Source: Carbonactinospora thermoautotrophica
GTDB lineage: Bacteria > Actinomycetota > Actinomycetes > Streptomycetales > Carbonactinosporaceae
Length of the DNA stretch: 64,000 nucleotides
Assembly: GCF_001543895.1 (NCBI RefSeq)
Contig: NZ_JYIJ01000014.1
Location: 124,001-188,000 of the forward strand
Direction: 5' to 3'
In this document: positions 23,817 to 32,768 of the stretch, one piece after another
How the letters are laid out: every line of letters starts with the position of its first letter
Position numbering within the stretch: the stretch's first letter is position 1
Notes under the pieces: model-generated
Told to the model about the DNA's origin: nothing
What the model saw: the letters and a program-made list of their open reading frames with translations, nothing else
The model's database searches: none
Translations under genes and position numbers: made by a program

Positions 23817-26061
23817 CCTCGCCCGCGCCCTCCTCGCTCGACCAGGCCGGGTCCAGGCCGGGGGCGACCAGCCGGGCGCGCCCGGTGTGCCACTCCCACT
23901 GCAGGACGGCCTTGTCCCCGTCCCAGGTCAGGCGGTAGGAGAGCCGGCCGGCGTAGGTGGGGGCGTCGCGCACCTCCAGGTCGTGGCCCCGCCACTCCTC
24001 GGGCAGCAGCGTGAGCAGGGCGACCGTCCCGTCCCGCTGCTCGCGCACCAGGACCGCACGCACGAAGCTGAGGAAGTCGGCCACCGTCCAGCCGTGGTGG
24101 CCGTCGCCCATGCAGCCGCCGCCGAGCTGCGGGTGGATCGCCTCGGGCCAGGTGAAGGTCGGGGACGCGGCGTCCAGCAGCCAGCGCAGCCGCCGCCACG
24201 CGGTCGGGTCGCGCCGCTCCAGCTCCACGAAGGCCAGCTGCAGCGTCAGGTACGTGCCGAGCCCGGTGTGTGAGATCTCCTGGTAGAACGCGTCACCCAG
24301 GGTGAACCGCTCCCGGATGACCTCCAGCGTCCCGGTCACCAGCGGGTCGTCGGGCTCCAGCAGCTCCAGCGGCTGGCAGGCCACCAGCGACCCGACCAGG
24401 CCTGCGTCCACGCCCCGGTAGGGCCCGGCCGGGATGAACCGTCGCCCGGTGTCGGCGATCGACCGGTTGATGGAGGCGAGGATCGCGTGGCGAAAGGCGC
24501 GCGCCTCGTGCAGGATCACGTCCGCGGAGGCGGTGTGGCCCAGCGTGCGCGCGATCATGGCTCCGTCGTACAGGCCGCGCAGCGCCCAGAAGTCGTCCCA
24601 GTAGTAGTAGTCGAACGGCCCTAGGTGTTCCGCGGACACCCCGGGCGGCAGGAGCCCGCGCACCCGCGGGTCCTGGTGCCGGTGTGCCCGCCGGGTGTTC
24701 CAGATCCAGTTCACGCCCTGCCGCACCGCAGGCGCCAGCTCGGCCAGCAGCCTCTCGTCGCGGGTGAGCCGGAAGTGCTCGGCGATCGCCCAGATCGCCG
24801 CCCCGTTGGCGTCCCACTCCCGCCACTGGCTGTAGAAGAAGCCGTCGTGCCGCTGCCGGTTCGGGTAGGAGACGAGCACGTCGGCGGCCTCGGCGTGGAA
24901 CCCCCACCGGTCCAGCGCCGCGACCTGGTACGCCGCGTCGCGGAACCAGAACCGGTGGTAGGTGTGCGGGCCGGCGGTGATGCTGCCCGGGTCGTGCAGC
25001 AACAGCAGGTACGCGCGGTTCGCGTCCACGGCCCGCTGCAGCCGCTCGTCCGGCAGCCGGACCCGCAGCCCCCGGTCCAGCGCCGCGGTCCAGCGGCCGA
25101 GCGCCTCCTGCTCGGTGCGCGCGGGCTCGCGCACGGCCACCCCGGTCGTCTCCCGACGCGACAGCGGCGGCAGCGGCAGCAGCACCTGCCGGCTCCCGCC
25201 CGGCGGCACCGGGTACACCACGGCCGCCTGCGCGAGCCCCGCCGGGTCGTGCACCTGGCCGCCGCCCCGGCCGAAGTCGCCCCGGCGCAGCCGGTGCAGG
25301 CAGTCGCCGGTGTGGAACGTGGCGAAGACCGTTCCTTCAGGCGGCTCGGGCAGCAGCACCGCCTCCCGCCCGTCGATCAGGATGCGTTCCGGGGTCAGCT
25401 CGATGTCCTCGACGACCGCGAGCCCTTCGGGGTTGTACGGCCGGATCGCGAACGCCACCCGCACCGGGCGGTCCGCTCCGTTGCGCACCTGGACGACGAC
25501 GCGCTCTCCCGCAGTGGTCTCCACCGCGTACACCCGCTGGCTCACCTCACCGCCGTCGGCCAGCGTCACCGCCGTCTCCACCAGCGGGATCGGATACGGC
25601 AGGGACTGGCGCGGGTGGACGCCGCGGCTCGGCACGATCCAGGTCTCGCCGTCGCACACCCACCAGTCCAGCGACCAGCTGTCCGGCTCGACCGTGACCA
25701 GGCCGGCCGGGTCCACGATGGCCTCCCAGGGGGAGAGCGGGTTGCCCACGCCGGTCCAGTTCCGGTGCGTCACGTTGCTGGTGAACGGCAGGTGGCCGCG
25801 CGGCACGAACGCCGGCGACCTCGGGTCGAGCTGCCGGTTCAGCCAGTACGGCCACACCCAGTCGGGCCGGATCTGCGCGGCCGCCCGGGTCCGCAGCGCG
25901 CGAGCGAGCGTGCGCGCGCCGACCGGCAGCATCTCCGTCGGCGCCTCGATCTCGAACCGCTCACCCAGCCGCTGGAACGTGGTGAGGTGGCGCAGCACGT
26001 CCTCGCCGATGTGGAAGCGGCGCGCCAGCCGGCGCAGCACCGCGGCTCGCCAGTCGACCAT
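23797..26061 (-). CDS. Six-hairpin glycosidase (GH15/GH63/amylo-glucosidase-like)
   Basis: 754 aa, ATG 26061 after GGAGAGGAGGA. The N-terminal half is beta-rich (RGHLPFTSNVTHRNWTGV, SWSLDWWVCDGETWIVPSRG). The C-terminal half is an (alpha/alpha)6 barrel with YHRFWFRDAAYQVAALDRWG, FYSQWREWDANGAAIWAIAE and FDYYYWDDFWALRGLYDG. The FRDA and EWD(A)NG motifs fit the catalytic acid/base region of clan GH-L/GH-G enzymes. No signal peptide, so cytosolic. Likely acts on a glycogen-like or glucosyl-glycerate-type substrate; the nearby GT2 hints at a glucoside made and trimmed together, which is inference. Confidence 0.78.
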   Translation of the reverse strand: MVDWRAAVLRRLARRFHIGEDVLRHLTTFQRLGERFEIEAPTEMLPVGARTLARALRTRAAAQIRPDWVWPYWLNRQLDPRSPAFVPRGHLPFTSNVTHRNWTGVGNPLSPWEAIVDPAGLVTVEPDSWSLDWWVCDGETWIVPSRGVHPRQSLPYPIPLVETAVTLADGGEVSQRVYAVETTAGERVVVQVRNGADRPVRVAFAIRPYNPEGLAVVEDIELTPERILIDGREAVLLPEPPEGTVFATFHTGDCLHRLRRGDFGRGGGQVHDPAGLAQAAVVYPVPPGGSRQVLLPLPPLSRRETTGVAVREPARTEQEALGRWTAALDRGLRVRLPDERLQRAVDANRAYLLLLHDPGSITAGPHTYHRFWFRDAAYQVAALDRWGFHAEAADVLVSYPNRQRHDGFFYSQWREWDANGAAIWAIAEHFRLTRDERLLAELAPAVRQGVNWIWNTRRAHRHQDPRVRGLLPPGVSAEHLGPFDYYYWDDFWALRGLYDGAMIARTLGHTASADVILHEARAFRHAILASINRSIADTGRRFIPAGPYRGVDAGLVGSLVACQPLELLEPDDPLVTGTLEVIRERFTLGDAFYQEISHTGLGTYLTLQLAFVELERRDPTAWRRLRWLLDAASPTFTWPEAIHPQLGGGCMGDGHHGWTVADFLSFVRAVLVREQRDGTVALLTLLPEEWRGHDLEVRDAPTYAGRLSYRLTWDGDKAVLQWEWHTGRARLVAPGLDPAWSSEEGAGEVSLLAR

Positions 26062-26323
26062 GCCGTCCTCCTCTCCCAGCCTCGGGGCACCCCACGGTTG
26101 CTTCCCCGCCGCCGCTGGTCGATGCACCGATCACCGCCGCGGCGCGCACCGCTCACGGAGCGGGTCGCCGGGGCGTGCCGCTCATGGAGCGTGTCGTACC
26201 CCGCCCCGAGCCGCTCCCGCGTTCGGGGAGCGTGCGGCCGGTCGCCGATACCCGCCGCAACCTTGTCCTGGTGCCCGGGAAGGGGCAGGCTTCGAGATAG
26301 AGCCGGCTACCAGGGCAGGTCCT

Positions 26324-29209
26324 ATGTCAATGTTCGAGCCCGAGGACGCGGAGCCGCGGGCAGCCGATGCTCCCGGCCCCCGCCGGGGGCGTCGCCTGCT
26401 GGTCCTGCTCGCCGCCGCGGTGGCGTTGCTCATCGTGACGGGGATCGTCGCCGACTTCTGGACCGACCTGCTGTGGTTCCGCTCGGTCGGCTTCACCCGG
26501 GTGTTCCGCACCCAACTGCTGACCAAGGCCGGGCTCTTCGTCGCGTTCGCGCTGCCGGTCGCCGCGATCCTGGCCGCCAACATCACGATCGCGTACCGGG
26601 TGCGCCCGCCGTTCCGGCCTCGGCGCGACACGACCACCGAGGAGCTGTGGCGGATGTTCGAGGCCCGCCGGCGGCTGGTCACGACCGGCGTGGCGGCCGG
26701 CGTGGGGCTGCTGGTCGGCTGGGTCGCGGCGGGGGAGTGGCGGGTGTTCCTGCAGTGGCACCACGGCGTGCGGTTCGGCGTGACCGACCCGCAGTTCGGC
26801 CTGGACGTCGCCTTCTACGCGTTCGGCTACCCCTGGTGGCGCTTCCTGCTGGGAGCCGCGTTCACCACCGTGCTGCTCGCCATGCTCGTCGCGCTGGCCA
26901 CGCACCACCTCGCCGGGGGGCTGCGGTTCGAGGGGCGGCCGAGGCTCACCTCCGCCGCGCAGGCGCACATGTCGCTGCTGATCGGCCTGTTCGTGCTGCT
27001 CAAGGCCGTCGCGTACTGGCTCGACCGGTACGGTCTGGCCATCGGCTCCGACGGCGTCTTCCCGGGCTGGACCGGCCTGAAGTACACGCAGGCCAACGCC
27101 GTGCTGCCGGTCAAGGCCATCATGGCGTCGATCGCGGTCATCTGCGCGGGGCTGTTCTTCGTGAACGTGGTCCGCCGCTCGTGGCTGCTGCCCGGGATCG
27201 GCATCGGGCTGCTGCTGTTCTCAGCGGTCCTCATCGGCGGCATCTACCCGGTGCTCGTGCAGCAGTTCTACGTCCGCCCGGCCGAGGCCGACCGGGAGGC
27301 CCGGTTCATCGCGCGCAACATCGCCGCCACCCGCCAGGCGTACGGGGTCCAGGACGCCAGGATCCAAAACTACGACGCCGTCACCGACGTCGAGCCCGGC
27401 CAGTTGCGGGCCGACGCGGATACCACGGCCAGCGTCCGACTGCTCGACCCGAGCGTGGTCTCCTCGACGTACCAGCAGCTCCAGCAGGTGCGCGGCTTCT
27501 ACGCCTTCGCCGACCTGCTCGACGTGGACCGGTACCTGATCGACGGCAGGCACCAGGACACCGTGGTGGCGGTGCGTGAGCTGAACCTGTCCGGGCTGGG
27601 CCAGGGCCAGCGCACCTGGGTGAACCAGCACCTGCGGTACACCCACGGTTTCGGCTTCGTCGCCGCGCGCGGCAACACGCGCAACCCCGACGGCAAGCCC
27701 ACGTTCGTGGAGTCCGACATCCCGCCGCAGGGCAAGCTCGGGAAGTACGAGCCGCGGATCTACTTCGGCGAGCAGTCCCCGGAGTACTCGGTGGTCGGCG
27801 CCCCGCCCGGCGCAGCACCGCAGGAGATCGACTACCCGGACGACACCAGCCCGACCGGCCAGCGCAACAACACCTACCGCGGCACCGGCGGGGTGCCGGT
27901 CGGGTCGCTCGGCCGCCGGCTGCTGTTCTCGCTCCGGTTCGGGGAGGAGAAGATCCTGCTGAGCAGCGCGATCAACGCCGAGTCGCGGATCCTGTACATC
28001 CGCCACCCCCGCGAGCGCGTCGCCAAGGTCGCGCCCTGGCTCACCCTCGACTCCAACGCCTACCCGGCGGTCGTGGGCGGCCGGATCGTGTGGATCATCG
28101 ACGGCTACACCACCACCAACGGCTTCCCCTACTCGACCCGCGTCACGCTGGACGAGGCGACCGCCGACTCGCTCACCTCGCCGGAGCGGCAGGTCATCAC
28201 GCCGCGCGAGGAGATCAACTACATCCGCAACTCGGTCAAGGCGACCGTGGACGCGTACGACGGCACGGTGACCCTGTACGCCTGGGACGACACCGACCCG
28301 GTGCTGCGGACCTGGACGCGGGCCTTCCCCGGCACGGTCAAGCCGCGGTCGGCGATCCCGCCGGAGCTGCTGGCGCACCTGCGCTACCCGGAGGACCTGT
28401 TCAAGGTGCAGCGCGAAATCCTGGCCCGCTACCACGTCACCGATCCGCAGGCCTTCTACGGCGGCCAGGACTTCTGGCGGATCCCCGACGACCCCACCGA
28501 GGGCTCCGGCCACCGCGGCAGGCAGCCCGCCTTCTACCTGACGCTGCGCATGCCCGACCAGCCGCGGCCGACGTTCTCGCTCAGCACCACCTTCGTCCCG
28601 GCCAACCGCCCGAACCTCGCGGCCTTCATGGCGGTCGACGCCGAGCCCGGCGAGGACTACGGCACGATCCGCGTCCTGCAGCTCCCGCGCACCACGGCGA
28701 TCCCCGGACCCGGCCAGGTGCAGAACAACTTCAACTCCGACTCGCGCGTCGCGCAGATCATCAACCTGCTGCGCCGCGGGGAGTCCGACGTGGTGTACGG
28801 CAACCTGCTCACGCTCCCGGTCGGCGGCGGGCTGCTGTACGTCGAGCCGATCTACGTCAAGGCCCGCAGCGGCACCTCCTACCCGTTGCTGCAGAAGGTG
28901 CTCGTGGGGTTCGGCGACCGGATCGCCTTCGAGAACACCCTGCAGGAGGCGCTGGACGCGGTGTTCCAGGGGCGGGCGGGTACCACCACCGGGGAGGCCC
29001 CGGCCACCCCGCCCGGTGGCCAGCCGGCTAGCGGGGACTTGAACCAGGCGCTCGCCGACGCGCGCAAGGCGCTCGCCGACGCCGAGCGCGCCCGCGTCGC
29101 CGGGGACTGGGCCGCGTACGGGGAGGCGCAGCGCCGGCTCGCCGAGGCGATCGAGCGGGCGACCGCCGCCCAGCAGGGGAGTCAGCCCTCGCCGGCACCC
29201 ACGCCGTGA
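26324..29209 (+). CDS. UPF0182 family membrane protein
   Basis: 961 aa. The N-terminal third has about seven membrane helices (LLVLLAAAVALLIVTGIVAD, FVAFALPVAAILAANITIAY and onward to LLPGIGIGLLLFSAVLIGGI). It opens with DFWTDLLWFRSVGFTRVFRT, diagnostic of UPF0182. A large extracytoplasmic domain follows with YVRPAEADREARFIARNI, AINAESRILYIRHPRERV and PVGGGLLYVEPIYVKA, then a C-terminal coiled segment (LADARKALADAERARVAGDW). ATG 26324 or ATG 26330 could be used; AGGT at 26317-26320 spaces better to 26330. The frame is open far upstream, but that part is antisense to the glycosidase. Function is unknown; the family is nearly universal in actinobacteria. Confidence 0.93.
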   Translation: MSMFEPEDAEPRAADAPGPRRGRRLLVLLAAAVALLIVTGIVADFWTDLLWFRSVGFTRVFRTQLLTKAGLFVAFALPVAAILAANITIAYRVRPPFRPRRDTTTEELWRMFEARRRLVTTGVAAGVGLLVGWVAAGEWRVFLQWHHGVRFGVTDPQFGLDVAFYAFGYPWWRFLLGAAFTTVLLAMLVALATHHLAGGLRFEGRPRLTSAAQAHMSLLIGLFVLLKAVAYWLDRYGLAIGSDGVFPGWTGLKYTQANAVLPVKAIMASIAVICAGLFFVNVVRRSWLLPGIGIGLLLFSAVLIGGIYPVLVQQFYVRPAEADREARFIARNIAATRQAYGVQDARIQNYDAVTDVEPGQLRADADTTASVRLLDPSVVSSTYQQLQQVRGFYAFADLLDVDRYLIDGRHQDTVVAVRELNLSGLGQGQRTWVNQHLRYTHGFGFVAARGNTRNPDGKPTFVESDIPPQGKLGKYEPRIYFGEQSPEYSVVGAPPGAAPQEIDYPDDTSPTGQRNNTYRGTGGVPVGSLGRRLLFSLRFGEEKILLSSAINAESRILYIRHPRERVAKVAPWLTLDSNAYPAVVGGRIVWIIDGYTTTNGFPYSTRVTLDEATADSLTSPERQVITPREEINYIRNSVKATVDAYDGTVTLYAWDDTDPVLRTWTRAFPGTVKPRSAIPPELLAHLRYPEDLFKVQREILARYHVTDPQAFYGGQDFWRIPDDPTEGSGHRGRQPAFYLTLRMPDQPRPTFSLSTTFVPANRPNLAAFMAVDAEPGEDYGTIRVLQLPRTTAIPGPGQVQNNFNSDSRVAQIINLLRRGESDVVYGNLLTLPVGGGLLYVEPIYVKARSGTSYPLLQKVLVGFGDRIAFENTLQEALDAVFQGRAGTTTGEAPATPPGGQPASGDLNQALADARKALADAERARVAGDWAAYGEAQRRLAEAIERATAAQQGSQPSPAPTP

Positions 29210-29338
29210 GGCCCGAACCCGTCGGCGATGTCCGCTGATCCTCGCCACCGGGCAGGTAGGCACATGCCCACCCCTCGATACCATCCGGCAACCAGCGGCG
29301 GGAGACCAGGAGCGGAGACCAGGAGCGGGGTGAGGCGG

Positions 29339-30835
29339 ATGCAGCACATCAGCGCGCAGGAGCTCATCGAGCGGGTGCTCGACCCGGGAAGCTGGCGGTC
29401 GTGGGACACCGAGGTGCCCCAGCCGTTCTCGGTCGACCCCGAGTACGCCCAGGACCTGACCCGGGCTCGGGAGCGCACCGGGCTGGACGAAGCCGTGCTC
29501 ACCGGGGAAGGGCGCATCCGGGGGCGGCGGGTCGCGGTCGCCGCGTGCGAGTTCGCCTTCCTGGCCGGCTCGATCGGCGTCGCCGCGGCCGAGCGCCTGG
29601 TCCGGGCGATCGAGCGGGCGACCGCCGAACGGCTGCCGCTGGTCGCCTCGCCCACCTCGGGCGGCACGCGCATGCAGGAGGGCACGGTCGCGTTCCTCCA
29701 GATGGTGAAGATCACCGCGGCTATCGCCCGGCACCGGGCGGCCGGCCTGCCGTACCTGGTGTACCTGCGCCATCCCACGATGGGCGGGGTGCTCGCGTCC
29801 TGGGGGTCGCTCGGGCACGTGACGGCCGCCCAGCCGGGCGCGATGATCGGCTTCCTCGGCCCCCGCGTGTACGAGGCGCTGCACGGCAAACCGTTCCCGC
29901 CCGGGGTACAGGTGGCGGAGAACCTGTACGAGCACGGGCTGCTGGACGCGGTGGTCGCGCCTGAGGACCTGCGCGACATCGCCGCCCGGGCGCTCGCCGT
30001 GCTGTGCGCCCTTGACGAGCCGCTGCCGCAGGTGCCCGACCCGGACGTCGAGCCGCATCGCGACGTGCCGGCTTGGGACGCGGTGACCCGGTCCCGCCGG
30101 CTGGACCGGCCCGGCGTGCGGGCGCTGCTCAAGCTGGGCGCCCGTGACGTGATCCCGCTGCACGGCACCGGCCAGGGCGAGAGCGAGCCCGGGCTGCTCG
30201 TCGCGCTGGCCCGGTTCGGCGCCGCGCCCTGCGTGGTGCTCGGCCAGGACCGCACCCGCCAGTCCACCTACGGCCCGCTGGGCCCCGCGGGCCTGCGCGA
30301 GGCGCGGCGCGGCATGCGGCTCGCCGCCGAGCTGAACCTGCCGCTGGTCACCGTCATCGACACGGCCGGCGCGGCGCTGAGCCAGGAGGCGGAGGAACGC
30401 GGGCTCGCCGGGGAGATCGCCCGCTGCCTCGCCGACCTGGTCATGCTGCCCGCGCCGACGGTGTGCGTGCTGCTCGGCGAGGGCGCGGGCGGGGGAGCGC
30501 TCGCCCTGCTGCCGGCCGACCGGGTCATCGCGGCCCAGCACGGCTGGCTCTCGCCGCTGCCGCCGGAGGGCGCCTCGGCCATCCTGTACCGGACCACCGA
30601 CCGGGCGGCTGAGCTGGCCGCGCGGCAGGGGGTGCGCGCGGCGGACCTGCTCGCCGCGGGCATCGTCGACCGGGTGGTGGCCGAGTGTCCCGACGCGGCC
30701 GAGGAACGGGAGGCGTTCCTGGGGCGGCTGGCCCGGGTGCTGGAGTACGAGCTGGTCGGGCTGGTCCGGCGCGACCCGGACGAGCGGCTCGCCGCGCGCT
30801 CCGCCCGGTACCGGCGGCTGGGGCTGCCGGAGTAA
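29339..30835 (+). CDS. Acyl-CoA carboxylase carboxyltransferase, fused beta/alpha-type
   Basis: 498 aa. Two crotonase-fold halves: an AccD-like N-terminal half (GRIRGRRVAVAACEFAFLAG, PLVASPTSGGTRMQEGTVAF, HPTMGGVLASWGSLGHVT) and an AccA-like C-terminal half (LPLVTVIDTAGAALSQEAEE, VCVLLGEGAGGGALALLPAD). It lacks the AccD zinc finger. The family moves the carboxyl group from biotin to an acyl-CoA. No biotin carboxylase or BCCP gene is adjacent, so the partner is elsewhere. ATG 29339 is preferred; GTG 29330 is also possible. A short direct repeat (AGACCAGGAGCGG) sits just upstream, 29303-29329. Confidence 0.85.
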   Translation: MQHISAQELIERVLDPGSWRSWDTEVPQPFSVDPEYAQDLTRARERTGLDEAVLTGEGRIRGRRVAVAACEFAFLAGSIGVAAAERLVRAIERATAERLPLVASPTSGGTRMQEGTVAFLQMVKITAAIARHRAAGLPYLVYLRHPTMGGVLASWGSLGHVTAAQPGAMIGFLGPRVYEALHGKPFPPGVQVAENLYEHGLLDAVVAPEDLRDIAARALAVLCALDEPLPQVPDPDVEPHRDVPAWDAVTRSRRLDRPGVRALLKLGARDVIPLHGTGQGESEPGLLVALARFGAAPCVVLGQDRTRQSTYGPLGPAGLREARRGMRLAAELNLPLVTVIDTAGAALSQEAEERGLAGEIARCLADLVMLPAPTVCVLLGEGAGGGALALLPADRVIAAQHGWLSPLPPEGASAILYRTTDRAAELAARQGVRAADLLAAGIVDRVVAECPDAAEEREAFLGRLARVLEYELVGLVRRDPDERLAARSARYRRLGLPE

Positions 30836-30928
30836 GGCGGGTAAGCGTGGGATGACCCCGGGCTTACGCCGTGTTGACGGCCTTCGCAGGATCGTGGATG
30901 GGGGAAACGGTCCGAACAGGAGGTCACA

Positions 30929-32125
30929 GTGAACACCGATGGCGGCGCACTGGGCCCGCGATACCCGCACCGCGACGGCGGCTGGACCGAAGCGCCTCCG
31001 GCCGAGCCGCTCGGGACGCTGCCGGCGTCCCGCGGCCGGCGGCGCATCGGGCTGGTCGCAGGCGCGGTCGCGCTCTCCCTGGTGTCCGCGGTCACCGGCG
31101 GCGGCGTCGCCCTGTACCTTTCCGACCGCTCGGTGGCGACCGCCTCCGGCGTGAGCGTGGAGGTGGACCCGCGGGCGCTGAGCCGCCCCGCCGACAGCCT
31201 CGCCGGCATCGCCGAGCGCGCCCTGCCGAGCGTGGTGACGATCACGGTGAGCGGGGTGCGCGGGGGCTCGGTGGGGTCGGGCTTCGTGTACGACGAGGCC
31301 GGTCACGTCCTGACCAACGCGCACGTGGTCCAGCTCGCCCAGGAAGGCGGTGCCGTCACCGTGTCGTTCCAGGACGGCACCCGGGTGCCCGCGCGGCTGG
31401 TCGGGCTCTCCACCACGTACGACCTGGCGGTGCTCCAGGTCAGCGGCGTGCGCGACCTGACCCCGCTGCCGCTCGGCAACTCCGACACCGCCAAGGTCGG
31501 CGACCAGGCGCTGGCGATCGGCAGTCCGCACGCGCTGAACGGCACGGTGACCGCGGGCATCATCAGCGCGGTGAACCGGCCGTGGCCGGTCGGCACCGAG
31601 GGGCAGAAGTACATGAGCGCGCTGCAGACCGACGCGCCGATCAACCCGGGCAACTCCGGCGGCCCGCTCATCAACGCCCAAGGCCAGGTCATCGGGATCA
31701 ACACCTCGATCGAGACGGCGGGGCGGCAGTCGCCGTTCGACGAGGCCGGCAACATCGGGCTCGGCTTCGCGATCCCGGTCAACCAGGCCAGGCGGGTGGC
31801 TGAGGAGCTGATCCGGGCCGGCCGGGCCAACTACCCGATCCTGGGCGTCGTGCTGAGCGCTGACAGCCTGACCCCGACCGGCACGGCCGTCACGGCGGGC
31901 GGCGCGGTGCTCGCGCAGGTGAGCGAGGGTTCAGCGGCGGCGCGGGCCGGGCTGCGGCCCGGTGACGTGGTCACCGAGGTGGACGGCAAGAAGGTGGCCA
32001 GCGGGGAGGACCTGATGGCGGCCTTGTGGCGGAAGGCCCCGGGCGAGCAGGTGAGGATCACCTACCTGCGGGACGGCCAGACCCGGACGGTCACGGCGAC
32101 GCTGTCGGCGGAGCCGGTGAGCTGA
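30929..32125 (+). CDS. HtrA/DegP-like membrane-anchored serine protease with PDZ domain
   Basis: 398 aa, GTG start with AGGAGG six bases upstream. A short cytosolic head leads to one membrane anchor (IGLVAGAVALSLVSAVTGGG, 40-59). The trypsin-like domain has the triad His132 (LTNAHVV), Asp165 (TYDLAVLQ) and Ser243 (NPGNSGGPL). One C-terminal PDZ domain (VLAQVSEGSAAARAGLRPGD, VVTEVDGKKV) spans about 300-395. It works outside the membrane on misfolded or signalling proteins. Followed by a strong hairpin terminator. A TTGACG at 30873-30878 may be the -35 box. Confidence 0.92.
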   Translation: MNTDGGALGPRYPHRDGGWTEAPPAEPLGTLPASRGRRRIGLVAGAVALSLVSAVTGGGVALYLSDRSVATASGVSVEVDPRALSRPADSLAGIAERALPSVVTITVSGVRGGSVGSGFVYDEAGHVLTNAHVVQLAQEGGAVTVSFQDGTRVPARLVGLSTTYDLAVLQVSGVRDLTPLPLGNSDTAKVGDQALAIGSPHALNGTVTAGIISAVNRPWPVGTEGQKYMSALQTDAPINPGNSGGPLINAQGQVIGINTSIETAGRQSPFDEAGNIGLGFAIPVNQARRVAEELIRAGRANYPILGVVLSADSLTPTGTAVTAGGAVLAQVSEGSAAARAGLRPGDVVTEVDGKKVASGEDLMAALWRKAPGEQVRITYLRDGQTRTVTATLSAEPVS

Positions 32126-32130
32126 ACTCG

Positions 32131-32163
32131 GTGCTGGCGCCACCCCGAGCGCGGCGCCAGCAC
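32131..32163 (+). terminator. Strong hairpin after the HtrA gene
   Basis: GTGCTGGCGCC (32131-32141) pairs perfectly with GGCGCCAGCAC (32153-32163) across an 11-base loop, six bases past the stop codon. No T-tract, as is common in high-GC actinobacteria. Confidence 0.75.
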
Positions 32164-32186
32164 CCGCTTCCCTTGGCTCAAGGGTA

Positions 32187-32205
32187 GAAAACGGGAACCG
32201 TTTTC
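32187..32205. promoter_or_regulatory. Perfect palindrome GAAAACGG-GAA-CCGTTTTC (operator candidate)
   Basis: Two 8-base arms with a 3-base centre, in the gap between HtrA and the lipase locus. The AT-rich GAAAAC/GTTTTC arms are reminiscent of metal- or LacI-type operators, but spacing does not fit a box I can name. No gene starts immediately after it. Confidence 0.5.
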
Positions 32206-32423
32206 GCTAGTCCTCGCGTGGGTGACCGCGTGTCCGGTCGCCACGTCGGGGCGCCCGGTACGGTCACCCGCGGCGGGCGCTCCGACCCGGCGGCACGATC
32301 TCCGGGAGCGGCGGGGGAGCCGAGCAAGCCCCATTTGGCCGATCGCCTATTTTGGGTAATTTGCGTAGATTACAGGAGAGTGTTCGGATCGGCGCTCAGG
32401 GAGCCGACACCGGTGAGGTCACC
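32206..32423. other. Intergenic stretch, probable promoter of the lipase transcript
   Basis: No reading frame that looks like protein. An AT-richer patch (around 32340-32375) ending in CAGGAGAG could hold the promoter of the following genes. Confidence 0.35.
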
Positions 32424-32768
32424 ATGGCACGCCAAATCCCCCCGCACACCCGGACCGGGGCTTCGACCTGGGGCCGGGCACGACCGCGCTGGAGGCCGGC
32501 CGGCACGAGGGCGAGGACGTCTCGGTCATCGGCAGCGGCGTGCCGCGGCTCGGTGTCGCCGTCCTGGCGCGGCCGGCGCTCTCCCCGCGCACCCGCCACG
32601 CCGGCTCGCTGGTGCGCGCCGGCCGCGCGCTGGGCGCCTTCGTCCCAGTCGCTCGCGCGGAGCCTGCTAGCGGACACCTACCTGCCCGGGGCCTGGGCGC
32701 GCCGGCCGGCGCGGTACGGCGCGCACCAGCCGCCGCGGGTCGCACCCGGTCCGAGGGAGACGCGATGA
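32424..32768 (+). pseudogene. Possible frame-disrupted ORF coupled to the patatin gene
   Basis: ATG 32424 has a GTGAGG ribosome site. Its frame ends in a TGA (32766-32768) that overlaps the patatin ATG (ATGA), a coupling signature. But the middle of the ORF is low-complexity Arg/Ala/Ser/Pro, while a different frame there is protein-like with G/C third bases (FDLGPGTTALEAGRHEGEDV, SVIGSGVPRLGVAVLARPAL). The original frame looks protein-like again at the end (SLARSLLADTYLPGAW). This suggests two compensating indels in an unidentified gene. Confidence 0.35.

Noticed and set aside
24962-26323. Upstream extension of the UPF0182 reading frame
   Set aside because: This part is antisense to the glycosidase; the UPF0182 family starts at about 26324.
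27221-31681. 1,486-codon minus-strand open frame
   Set aside because: Antisense to UPF0182, the carboxyltransferase and the HtrA gene; composition is low-complexity and matches no family.
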